NCBI GenBank assembly: GCA_025352795.1
Contig: JANXSF010000010.1
Coordinates: forward strand, 1-54,128
Length of the DNA: 54,128 bases
Direction: 5' to 3'
Origin: Acidobacteriota bacterium
GTDB lineage: Bacteria > Acidobacteriota > Terriglobia > Bryobacterales > Bryobacteraceae
Every line of letters starts with the position of its first letter. The first letter of the stretch is position 1. Of this stretch, positions 17,020 through 24,137 are shown piece by piece. The notes beneath the pieces were generated by a model that saw only the letters and a program-made list of their open reading frames with translations, searched no databases and was not told where the DNA came from. Made by a program: the position numbers and the translations under genes.

Positions 17020-17064
17020 ATGATCGACCTCAAAATGCAAATCCCAGCAACAAAAGAAGTCGAG
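16721..17064 (+). repeat. 172-bp tandem duplication
   Basis: Copy 1 is 16721-16892 and copy 2 is 16893-17064. Both start GAATCAATGCGGGACAGACT and end AAAGAAGTCGAG, and the period is exactly 172 at both ends, with about 16 substitutions in the middle. The unit contains the 5' end of the small gene at 17020. In copy 1 the same position (16848) reads ACG instead of ATG, so only the second copy has a start codon joined to a full reading frame. Confidence 0.85.
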
Positions 17065-17199
17065 GTGGATACCGAGACTTTAGCCGCTATTGATCGTGGT
17101 ATCAAGCAGGCTAAAGAGGACCTTAGTGTTCCGCTTGAAGATGTGTGGGCGCTGATCCCCAAGTGGATTTCCAAGTTCGAATCTCAGAGCAAGCGCTAA
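17020..17199 (+). CDS. Small protein, antitoxin-like
   Basis: The 59-residue product begins MIDLKMQIPATKEVEV and continues DTETLAAIDRGIKQAKED, VPLEDVWALIPKWISKF. Size, charge and wording resemble the short antitoxin components of addiction modules, but no DNA-binding motif is certain and no toxin gene follows at once. Its first 15 codons lie within the second copy of the 172-bp duplication, so an earlier version of the gene was interrupted by that duplication. It may be a relic. Confidence 0.45.
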   Translation: MIDLKMQIPATKEVEVDTETLAAIDRGIKQAKEDLSVPLEDVWALIPKWISKFESQSKR

Positions 17200-17329
17200 T
17201 TGATTTAGAAAACATTCTTTCCATCATCAATGTAGAGGCTTGGTAATGACGTTGGATTGAGGCAGCAAACGCAACAAGGCCTCCGCGGTAGCGACCCAGC
17301 GGTTTGCTACCATCAAATCAGAGGCATCC

Positions 17330-17617
17330 ATGGAACAGAGTTCACTCCACAGCGCCAAAAGGCTATCCCCGCCAGTGCGTACTGCACTCGAGCAATTGTT
17401 GGGCCGCACCTTGGGCGACAACGAGGCAATCAGCGTGCGTGCCTACCAACCGCATGAGGCTCCAACACCAAAGCAGCAACGGGCTGTTTCTGATGAGTTA
17501 CGCAAGTATTTCGCTAAGATCGACGAGAAGACTAAAGATGTTTCCGAAGCCGAACAGATAGAGGTTTTTGACGAAGCCATGCGCAGCGTGAGGCCCGGTT
17601 ATCGGTCTATTCGGTGA
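17330..17617 (+). CDS. Antitoxin of a PIN-domain module
   Basis: This 95-residue protein precedes a PIN toxin with a 4-bp overlap (GTGA), the standard sign of a toxin-antitoxin pair. It is rich in charged residues (LRKYFAKIDEKTKDVSEAEQIEVFDEAM) and has no strong DNA-binding motif that I can name. The role as antitoxin is inferred from the coupling and from the COG1569-type toxin that follows. Confidence 0.65.
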   Translation: MEQSSLHSAKRLSPPVRTALEQLLGRTLGDNEAISVRAYQPHEAPTPKQQRAVSDELRKYFAKIDEKTKDVSEAEQIEVFDEAMRSVRPGYRSIR

Positions 17618-18048
17618 GGATCACCCTCGACTCAGCCATCCTTGTCCGCGCAAATCAGCGAGCATCAGGTCCGGCGAAAGCACTGTTTCATGAAATTCTT
17701 GATCGTGGTCATAGCTTGGTTCTTTCCGGATCCGTGCTCGAAGAAGTAGAACGGGTCCTCCATTACCCACGACTTCTGAATCGATTTTCCTTGACGGAAA
17801 TTGAGATCACCCAGTTCTTCGCTCTTCTTGTCACTTCTGCAGAGATTGTTGAGGCCGACGATACTATTGCCGCTCCCATTCGTGACCCAAACGACTTGCA
17901 CATTCTTCAAACTGCAATCAGCGGCAAAGTAGATTATCTCTGCACGCTTGACGAGCATTTTTATGAAGCCAAAGTTGTCGCGTTCTGTTCAAATTGGGGC
18001 ATCAAGGTTATATCGGATTTGGACCTGTTGCGTCTGATTCGAGCCTAA
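17614..18048 (+). CDS. PIN-domain toxin (COG1569 type)
   Basis: The 144-residue protein is a PIN ribonuclease. Acidic residues are at the expected places: TLDSAILV near the start, GSVLEEVERVL in the middle, and RDPNDLHILQTAISG plus CTLDEHFY near the end. These bind Mg for RNA cleavage. The first motif has DSAILV where most have DTN. It starts at GTG 17614 inside the stop of its antitoxin. Probably a complete, working pair. Confidence 0.85.
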   Translation: MRITLDSAILVRANQRASGPAKALFHEILDRGHSLVLSGSVLEEVERVLHYPRLLNRFSLTEIEITQFFALLVTSAEIVEADDTIAAPIRDPNDLHILQTAISGKVDYLCTLDEHFYEAKVVAFCSNWGIKVISDLDLLRLIRA

Positions 18049-18090
18049 GCCAATTGCATCGAACACATTCGTATAAGGAGGAACACAATC

Positions 18091-18279
18091 ATGCCTAGAA
18101 CTAAAAACGCACTCAAAATTCTACAAAGCGTAACCGGCAACAACGAAATCCTCAAAGCCAGTATCGCCAAGACGAAAATTAACTTTGCGGTCGCCCAAAT
18201 GATCTACGACGCCCGCACCAGCGCCGGTCTATCCCAAGCGAACTCGCCGCGCTCATCGGGTCCAAGCAGTGAGACGTAG
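18091..18279 (+). pseudogene. XRE/HigA-like antitoxin, frameshifted
   Basis: The gene has an excellent ribosome site (AAGGAGG, 9 bases before ATG 18091) and begins like a HigA antitoxin, with FAVAQMIYDARTSAGLSQ leading into the first helix of the HTH. At about 18239 one base appears lost: the expected continuation ELAALIGSKQ is present in another frame (from 18240) and soon meets a stop. The rest of the HTH domain is missing. An open stretch in the third frame (GDFLEFLGLSPLTLNEL) runs on to a TAA inside the repeat at 18353. The toxin partner is absent. Confidence 0.75.
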
Positions 18280-18331
18280 TGGAGACTTCCTCGAATTCCT
18301 GGGCCTATCGCCACTAACTCTAAACGAATTG

Positions 18332-18406
18332 TCATCCGCAGATGCACGCAGATAAACGAACCCACAAACGCATGCTCTTTTCGTCTTTATCTGCGTGCAT
18401 CAGCGG
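18332..18406. repeat. ATCTGCG-type inverted repeat, second copy
   Basis: The arms are CCGCAGATGCACGCAGATAA (from 18336) and, inverted, TTATCTGCGTGCATCAGCGG (to 18406), about 20 bp with one mismatch and a loop of about 30 bp. It lies between converging genes, as does the copy at 8302-8373. Each arm encodes ADARR and a stop in the incoming frame: on the plus strand ending at 18355, and on the minus strand as the C-terminus of the RHH antitoxin at 18387. Confidence 0.75.
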
Positions 18407-18644
18407 CTACAAATCCGTCAAAACCCAGATCCGTGCCAACTGTTTTTCGCAAATCCTCAATGTCTGGAAAGTCAACATCAGCCCATGTACCCAAAACCGA
18501 AACCAGTTGCGATGACCATTGAGTTCGAGCCCGCTCCACAATAAGCCCCGCGATATATCGGCTTTGCGACAACCCACTGGAATCCAATTGTTTACGGAGC
18601 AATTGCTCCGTCGCTTCGTCTAGGTATATTGTCAGTTGCGGCAT
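18387..18644 (-). CDS. Orphan ribbon-helix-helix antitoxin
   Basis: The 85-residue protein opens with a CopG-type ribbon-helix-helix (MPQLTIYLDEATEQLLRKQ, SQSRYIAGLIVERAR), a DNA-binding antitoxin fold. In such modules a PIN toxin normally follows; here the frame ends inside the repeat element instead, and the last residues (ADARR) come from the repeat arm. The toxin gene has probably been lost together with the original C-terminus. Confidence 0.7.
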   Translation of the reverse strand: MPQLTIYLDEATEQLLRKQLDSSGLSQSRYIAGLIVERARTQWSSQLVSVLGTWADVDFPDIEDLRKTVGTDLGFDGFVAADARR

Positions 18645-18700
18645 ATCGTACTCGTTATAGTAAGCGATAGATCAAATTTCTAATCTCCACACTAATTCTT

Positions 18701-19108
18701 TCAAGCGCCCCGTTTCGCAGGGAACAAGAATCCTTCCTCAATGAAATGCTGGTCGAACGCGAACGCCTTTCGAACCTCAAGCTGCCTCATCAACGCAAAG
18801 CTGGAGCAATCCACAAGGCTCAACTTTCTTCGCCGTGCCGCCAGCGAAGCAGTCATGGCAATCCTGTGTAATGGCTCGTCGATCCACTTCACTTTAAGAA
18901 CAGGACGAAGATCATCCTCGATCGCTCGAACTGCATCCAGCCCCAAGCGGTGCTGCGCCAACGCACAACATTCAACAAGAACGTAGTTACTCGTAAGCAG
19001 TGTTTCCCCAGAATCCAGTACGGAAACCCAAGTCGCTTTGGCCTTGTTATGCTCCTTATCATCCTGGTCCAGAATTGCATAGATTGCCGAGGTATCAACA
19101 AAAATCAT
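18701..19108 (-). CDS. vapC: VapC-type PIN toxin
   Basis: This 135-residue PIN ribonuclease has the classical motifs: MIFVDTSAIYAILDQDD with the first Asp, VLVECCALAQ with the Glu, LSLVDCSSFALM and FAFDQHFIEEGF with the last acids. It should cleave RNA and stop growth when free of antitoxin. Start ATG 19108 overlaps the antitoxin stop (ATGA), so the pair is coupled. Confidence 0.9.
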   Translation of the reverse strand: MIFVDTSAIYAILDQDDKEHNKAKATWVSVLDSGETLLTSNYVLVECCALAQHRLGLDAVRAIEDDLRPVLKVKWIDEPLHRIAMTASLAARRRKLSLVDCSSFALMRQLEVRKAFAFDQHFIEEGFLFPAKRGA

Positions 19109-19347
19109 GAGTTGCCAAAAGCATTCGCTAAATGCTGGTCATGTCCACGACTTCCATCGGTTGATCCCGACGCAAATCGTCCTATAACACCCTTTGCGCG
19201 TTCCAGTCGATTTGGTTCGCCAGACTGTTCCATCAGAAGGTCCACGCCCTTCCGTACCAACTCAGCCAGAGACTGATTCCGGGCCGCTGACATTTCCCGC
19301 AACGCTACAGCCTGCACTTCCGTCAACTGGATTTGAGTTCTTACCAT
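19105..19347 (-). CDS. vapB: VapB-type RHH antitoxin
   Basis: The 80-residue protein has a ribbon-helix-helix start (MVRTQIQLTEVQAVALREM, SLAELVRKGVDLLM) followed by a flexible toxin-binding tail. It overlaps the vapC start by 4 bp. It should neutralise VapC and repress the operon. The short promoter region contains AAGCATG...CATGCTTACATG-like sequence near 19345-19378 that could be an operator. Confidence 0.85.
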   Translation of the reverse strand: MVRTQIQLTEVQAVALREMSAARNQSLAELVRKGVDLLMEQSGEPNRLERAKGVIGRFASGSTDGSRGHDQHLANAFGNS

Positions 19348-19382
19348 GCTTACATGCTATCACGAAGTGATTACATGTGTAC

Positions 19383-20006
19383 TCACCCCCGCTCCAACCA
19401 CTGCTTGTAACTAACCCGTCCCAACTCAAACAAATCCGTCGTCCTCGCGTACCAACCGCCCCCATGCATCCGCCCAATCACGCCGAGCTGATTAGCATGT
19501 ACGTGTAGCGTCGCGGCATCCACATACGCATCGTCAATATGCAGATGAATCACTTCGCCTAGCAGCACCGAAGTGTTTCCGATCTCTACAATCGAATGAT
19601 ACTTGCACTCCATATGAACCGGCGATGCGGCGATCCTCGGGGGCTTCACCCGTACACTGGGCAAGGTTGCCAAAGCAGCTATTTCCAGTTCATTGATGCC
19701 GTGTGGAAACTCCGTGCCTGTCTGGTTCATCTGCTCTGCCAAAGTTTCAGTCACAAGCTGAATTACAAATTCTCCACAAGCCATCATGTTGCTGGCAGTG
19801 TCCTTCAACATGCCATTGCTGCGGCTAATGCCCAGCACCACAATCGCCGGGTCTGACCCCATCAAATTGAAAAAACTGAACGGTGCGGCATTGATTTGCC
19901 CAGCAGCGTCCATGGTGGTCACCCAGGCAATCGGACGCGGCAAAACTACCGATGAAAGCAACTTGTGACGATCACGGACTGGCAAAGTGGGGATATCGAA
20001 TTCCAT
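19383..20006 (-). CDS. Flavin reductase-like FMN-binding split-barrel protein
   Basis: The 207-residue protein belongs to the flavin reductase/DIM6-NTAB group. Characteristic parts are SSVVLPRPIAWVTTMDAAG, INAAPFSFFNLMGSDPAIVVLGIS and GEFVIQLVTETLAEQMN. Members bind FMN and reduce flavin or act with oxygenases; the substrate cannot be read from sequence. It is divergent from the membrane protein at 20026 with a 19-bp spacer. Confidence 0.88.
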   Translation of the reverse strand: MEFDIPTLPVRDRHKLLSSVVLPRPIAWVTTMDAAGQINAAPFSFFNLMGSDPAIVVLGISRSNGMLKDTASNMMACGEFVIQLVTETLAEQMNQTGTEFPHGINELEIAALATLPSVRVKPPRIAASPVHMECKYHSIVEIGNTSVLLGEVIHLHIDDAYVDAATLHVHANQLGVIGRMHGGGWYARTTDLFELGRVSYKQWLERG

Positions 20007-20025
20007 TGTGGTTTACTCTAACAGA

Positions 20026-20634
20026 ATGACGTCTCGCGACAAATTTGTACATGCCCTGCTCTTCGTACTGTTCGGAATCCTTGTCCCCTGGTTCAAGGGA
20101 CTTCCCTTTATGGATCTACAGTTGCTGGCCGTGTATTCCTGTCTGGGATTTCTATTCGTTTCACCCAGAGTGGTGGATGATGTATTCGGCGCTGGTAAAC
20201 GGGTGGACCTGCTTTCGCTGGCAAAAAGCATTGCCTACGGCTGGATCGCGTCCATGGCGATGATCGCGTTGGGCCTCATCACCGTCAACATTGGACTGCC
20301 CCGACTCGTCCTGCCACCAGCGGTTGTTCTGCTCAGCCTGGCCATTCTTAGCCTGCTACTTTCCATAATCGTAGGATCACTTTCCGCCGTTGTTGCCCAG
20401 CAATCCACTACACCAGACAAGGCCAAAAGCATTTTGCGAATCTCGTTTCTGCTGCTGCTCTGCGTCATGTTGGCGTCGCCGCGGCTGCTCAGCGATTCTT
20501 TGCAAGACCAATTTTTATCACTCACAATAGCTGATAAATTCGCGCGGTTCACGCTTTGGACAGCACCAATCCTGGCCATGTCGGCAGCGGCCTCAGTCGT
20601 TTGGGCAGTGCGTCGCGGTAAACTGGTAAATTAA
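20026..20634 (+). CDS. Multi-span membrane protein, unknown
   Basis: From ATG 20026 the product has 202 residues and about six hydrophobic segments (for example FVHALLFVLFGILVPW and LVLPPAVVLLSLAILSLLLSIIVG). I do not recognise the family. An upstream in-frame start at 19987 would overlap the divergent flavin reductase gene and is unlikely. The stop is followed at once by the GHMP kinase ATG (TAAATG), so the two are translationally coupled and form the start of a four-gene operon. Confidence 0.75.
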   Translation: MTSRDKFVHALLFVLFGILVPWFKGLPFMDLQLLAVYSCLGFLFVSPRVVDDVFGAGKRVDLLSLAKSIAYGWIASMAMIALGLITVNIGLPRLVLPPAVVLLSLAILSLLLSIIVGSLSAVVAQQSTTPDKAKSILRISFLLLLCVMLASPRLLSDSLQDQFLSLTIADKFARFTLWTAPILAMSAAASVVWAVRRGKLVN

Positions 20635-21642
20635 ATGAAAATTACTGCTAAAGCCCCGTGCCGAGTTGATCTGGCCGGCGGAACTCTGGATATTTGGCCC
20701 TTATACTTGTACCATCCGCACGCGGTTACCGTGAATTTTGCGGTGAATCGGTACACTTCTTGCACTGTCCAAACGCGAACCGATACAAAAATTGTGCTTC
20801 GTTCCCGTGATCTGAAATCTGAAGAAGTATTCGATTCGCTAGCCGCGTTGCAGGCCGCCAAAAAGTATAAGTTGCCGTTGGCCGCCTATCTGGTGAAGTT
20901 TTTTGCGCCCATAGCTGGTATTGAAGTGGAAACATTTTCCGAAGCACCAGCAGGTGCCGGAATCTCTGGCTCCTCCTCATTGATGATCACCCTTGCCAGT
21001 GCCCTAAATAAATTGACCAGGCGCAGTTATTCGCTTGAGCAGATTCGCGAAGTGGCCCAAAATGTGGAAGCGCAAATCATCCAGGTGCCCACCGGTTGTC
21101 AGGATTATTATCCGGCTATGTACGGTGGCGTAAGTGCCATTGAACTGCGTGTGGATGGATTGCACCGCAAAGCAATCCCCATTGATTTTGAGGAGCTGAA
21201 TGCCCGCACAGTGCTTGTCTATACCGGTGAGCCGCGCAATTCCGGCATCAACAATTGGGAAGTGACCAAGGCCCACATTGATGGCGATAAGCAAGTGTTC
21301 CAAAACTTTTCCAAAATCGCGAAGATCGCTGTTCGCATGCGTGCCGCTTTGGAAAACGGGGACTGGCAGGAGACCGGTAAGCTGGTGCGCGAAGAATGGT
21401 CGCATCGTCGCAAGAATGCGCCGGGCATCACCACTCCATTGATTGACAGTTTGATAGAATCCACGCGCAAGGCCGGTGCCATGGGTGCCAAGGTTTGCGG
21501 TGCAGGCGGCGGCGGATGCGTATTCTTCCTGGTTGAAAAAGGCACCAAAGAAAGAGTGTCGGAACTGATCGGAAAGCAAGGCGTGGAAGTGCTGCCAGTA
21601 ACTGTTGCGCCCCGTGGAGTCTCCGTTACCGTGAAGACGTAA
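20635..21642 (+). CDS. GHMP family sugar kinase
   Basis: The 335-residue kinase has the three GHMP motifs: APCRVDLAGGTLDIWP near the N-terminus, the ATP loop PAGAGISGSSSLMI near residues 104-117, and GAKVCGAGGGGCVFFLVE near 285-302. The opening is closest to D-glycero-D-manno-heptose-7-phosphate kinase (HddA) and related galacto- or fucokinases. It phosphorylates a sugar or sugar phosphate at the anomeric position. The exact substrate is unsure, and no other heptose genes are adjacent. Confidence 0.82.
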   Translation: MKITAKAPCRVDLAGGTLDIWPLYLYHPHAVTVNFAVNRYTSCTVQTRTDTKIVLRSRDLKSEEVFDSLAALQAAKKYKLPLAAYLVKFFAPIAGIEVETFSEAPAGAGISGSSSLMITLASALNKLTRRSYSLEQIREVAQNVEAQIIQVPTGCQDYYPAMYGGVSAIELRVDGLHRKAIPIDFEELNARTVLVYTGEPRNSGINNWEVTKAHIDGDKQVFQNFSKIAKIAVRMRAALENGDWQETGKLVREEWSHRRKNAPGITTPLIDSLIESTRKAGAMGAKVCGAGGGGCVFFLVEKGTKERVSELIGKQGVEVLPVTVAPRGVSVTVKT

Positions 21643-21646
21643 GATC

Positions 21647-22507
21647 ATGGAGGAAACAGGACTTAGTAAATCGGGTGCAATTGTTCGCGTAGGTGTCTTC
21701 CTGTTTCTGGCCTTCACTGGTCAATTAATTCTTCCCTGGCTTATTTTGCCATTTGGATTGTTGGTGGCTGCTGCGTTGGGTACCTTTGCATCGGCAGCAT
21801 TGGCCACCTTGTTATGTTTGCGGATGTTTGAACGTTCGCCACTGGCCGATGTCGGCTTACGATGGCACGCATCTGCCCTAAAAAACGTCGGGACCGGTTT
21901 ATGCATTGGCATTGGTGCCGCGCTCCTGGTGACCGTAGTCCCATGCTTGTTGCGCATGGCCGAATATCAATCCCACCCGGAAACGCCGTTTCAACTTTCA
22001 AGCATCCTGTTTGTTTCCGTGATCCTTGTATTTGGGGTCATTGGAGAGGAAATCCTGTTCCGTGGATATGGCTTTCAACTGCTTGCTGGTACATTCGGCG
22101 AATACCAATCGCTGCTGCCAGTATCCGTACTGTTCGCTGCGGTTCATGCGGGCAATCCCAATTCCACATCGCTCAGTTTGTTCATCACATTTTTATGGGG
22201 AGTGCTGCTTGGATTCGCTTTCCTTCGAAGCGGTGATTTGTGGCTGCCCATTGCTATTCATTTCGGATGGAATGTTACACTTCCACTGGCAGGCGTGCAG
22301 TTAAGTGGGTTTACAATGGGGTTAACTGGATACAATTTGGTTTGGAAAGCCAGTGATTTATGGAGCGGTGGAACCTATGGGCCGGAAGGTGGTTTGGTGA
22401 CTTTGCTGGTAATTCCGTTGGTGTTTTATGCCATCTATCGCGCCCCGCTGGAACGTCAAACCCCGTTTCTGATGCAGAACCTGTATTCTCAAATTAAGGA
22501 GGAATAA
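21647..22507 (+). CDS. CPBP family intramembrane protease
   Basis: This 286-residue protein has about eight membrane spans and the Abi/CAAX glutamic protease motifs: GEEILFRGYGF near residue 132, FAAVHAGNP near 163 and HFGWN near 205. Members cleave prenylated or other membrane substrates, or work in bacteriocin self-immunity. It begins 4 bp after the kinase stop (TAAGATCATGG) and is followed 4 bp later by the next gene, so it belongs to the same operon. Confidence 0.87.
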   Translation: MEETGLSKSGAIVRVGVFLFLAFTGQLILPWLILPFGLLVAAALGTFASAALATLLCLRMFERSPLADVGLRWHASALKNVGTGLCIGIGAALLVTVVPCLLRMAEYQSHPETPFQLSSILFVSVILVFGVIGEEILFRGYGFQLLAGTFGEYQSLLPVSVLFAAVHAGNPNSTSLSLFITFLWGVLLGFAFLRSGDLWLPIAIHFGWNVTLPLAGVQLSGFTMGLTGYNLVWKASDLWSGGTYGPEGGLVTLLVIPLVFYAIYRAPLERQTPFLMQNLYSQIKEE

Positions 22508-22511
22508 CGCC

Positions 22512-23294
22512 ATGCGCCAATTGATGTTGCTTAGCTTATCCTTCGCCTTAGTTGCCAACGCCAAAGTAAAGCTTTCTGACGAAGAGAGAATTGAAATCCT
22601 TCGCGGACTTTCATCGGAATACGCGACGGCCAAAACCATGATCCCCCGATCAAAGAAACCGTTGGTCATTCAGTCAGACGGGCTGATGAAAGATAAAGCT
22701 GCCTGGGACGATGCCATGAAGGAATTTGGCCCCGCCGCCCGCTCCGGTGAACTGGTGCAGATCACCAAGATCACCATTGAAGACAACAAGATTCTGTTCG
22801 AACTTAACCACGGTTTGAAGACCGGCAAGAAGTGGTATGAACACATTGATGTGGGCATGGGGGGCAGCACAACTCCAGTGGGCAGGGCTGATCAAGTAGC
22901 CACCGCAGGCACCTATTTATCCTTGAAATTTCCAGAGAAATTGCATGACATTGACTCGGTAAAGATCAAGGCGATTCTGAAGCCAATCCTCGATTTTGAA
23001 AAGCGTACGGTGACGGAAAACTATGTCGATCAACTGCCCGAACCAGTGAAGAATGCCATTAAAGAAAAGCGTGCGATAGAAGGCATGGATAGGGAACAGG
23101 TGATCATGGCGCTAGGGCGTCCACGCAATAAGGAACGCCGTACAATTGATGGCGATGAGATTGAAGATTGGATGTACGGCCTACCACCAGGTAAAATCAC
23201 TTTCATCACTTTCACGTCGAATAAAGTGTCAAAAGTGAAAGATTCCTACGCTGGATTAGGCGGTTCCACAGCACCAAACCTACCCGTTCAGTAA
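22512..23294 (+). CDS. Exported protein with BamE/SmpA-like C-terminus
   Basis: The 260-residue protein has a short signal peptide (MRQLMLLSLSFALVANA). Its middle is not recognised. The C-terminal part, about residues 190-245, reads AIEGMDREQVIMALGRP, then WMYGLPPGKITFITF. That resembles the BamE/SmpA-type small lipoprotein fold, in which G(M)xxxxVxxxLGxP is the hallmark. GGAGG lies upstream of the ATG, within the end of the CPBP gene. An envelope function is likely; no more can be said. Confidence 0.7.
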   Translation: MRQLMLLSLSFALVANAKVKLSDEERIEILRGLSSEYATAKTMIPRSKKPLVIQSDGLMKDKAAWDDAMKEFGPAARSGELVQITKITIEDNKILFELNHGLKTGKKWYEHIDVGMGGSTTPVGRADQVATAGTYLSLKFPEKLHDIDSVKIKAILKPILDFEKRTVTENYVDQLPEPVKNAIKEKRAIEGMDREQVIMALGRPRNKERRTIDGDEIEDWMYGLPPGKITFITFTSNKVSKVKDSYAGLGGSTAPNLPVQ

Positions 23295-23311
23295 AAGTCC
23301 TCGAATTGAAG

Positions 23312-24052
23312 TTAGTTCTTCTTACTAAGAAACTTGCGCTTCACATCGGGCCAAAACTCTTTCAGCACCTGGGAAAACGCATCAGTAGCAAGCTGTGAGT
23401 AAAGCCTTGAAACATTATCAGAAAGTTTGCGTTCCCCCGGATAGTAAGCGTTGGCGATCCCAACACCCATCGCGTTGCCGAGCACTTCTGAATAGTTGAA
23501 ATTCCAACGGCCACTGTCATTTTTAGCAACAAAAATACGACTTGCGGCGTACCCTAACCGTCCACCTACGCTGCCTTCGCCTTTGCGAAAATATCGTGGA
23601 TCTTGATGGAAAACGCTGGGCATCACAGATTCCGCAAGAAAATTGCCAATGGAAGTATCCGCTGTGGCTGTAGCAAAACGATGGGCGAACCCTTTCACGC
23701 CTTGGCCAAATTGCGGATGTTGATCGGTAAGCTGACCCAAGCCCGATAGCACAGCACTTACACCGAATATTGGATAGTCCGTAGAGTCCTTGAAGCCAAT
23801 ATAAAACTTACGACGAACTGTCAGCGGTTCATAAGGGGCATTCAGGTTGCCAGTCCTGTAATTGGGTAGAACGCCAAAAATTCTCTTGTCGATTTGATCC
23901 GCAGTAGTTACCGCATCGGGCACCGGTATGGTGTCCGACGCTGTTTGCGGAGCAACCACGGGATCTTTTATTGTTGAAGCATCTTGAGCTGAAAGTGGTT
24001 GTACCAAGCAGTACACACACACTCCAACCGTCAGCACAATTCGTTTGAACAT
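23312..24052 (-). CDS. Exported protein of unknown function
   Basis: The 246-residue product starts with a signal peptide ending near LVQPLSA. The mature part contains YIGFKDSTDYPIFGVSAV, SVMPSVFHQDPRYFRKGEG and NFNYSEVLGNAMGVG, wording I associate with secreted acidobacterial hypothetical proteins. No enzymatic motif is visible. It is the only gene between the histidine kinase and the convergent 22512 gene. Confidence 0.7.
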   Translation of the reverse strand: MFKRIVLTVGVCVYCLVQPLSAQDASTIKDPVVAPQTASDTIPVPDAVTTADQIDKRIFGVLPNYRTGNLNAPYEPLTVRRKFYIGFKDSTDYPIFGVSAVLSGLGQLTDQHPQFGQGVKGFAHRFATATADTSIGNFLAESVMPSVFHQDPRYFRKGEGSVGGRLGYAASRIFVAKNDSGRWNFNYSEVLGNAMGVGIANAYYPGERKLSDNVSRLYSQLATDAFSQVLKEFWPDVKRKFLSKKN

Positions 24053-24137
24053 GGAATTCCTCTTTTGTACTTAGGTGCTTCCACCGTTTGAAAGGTTTCC
24101 AATTAATCTGATTTTTAACAAACTTATTTGTTCGTCG

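Noticed and set aside
16721-17064. Possible CRISPR array
   Set aside because: There are only two long 172-bp copies side by side, without spacers; this is a tandem duplication.
24105-24135. Hairpin AACAAA-CTTA-TTTGTT beside a T-run as a terminator
   Set aside because: The T-run is on the wrong side for either neighbouring minus-strand gene, and the stem is weak (A/T mostly).
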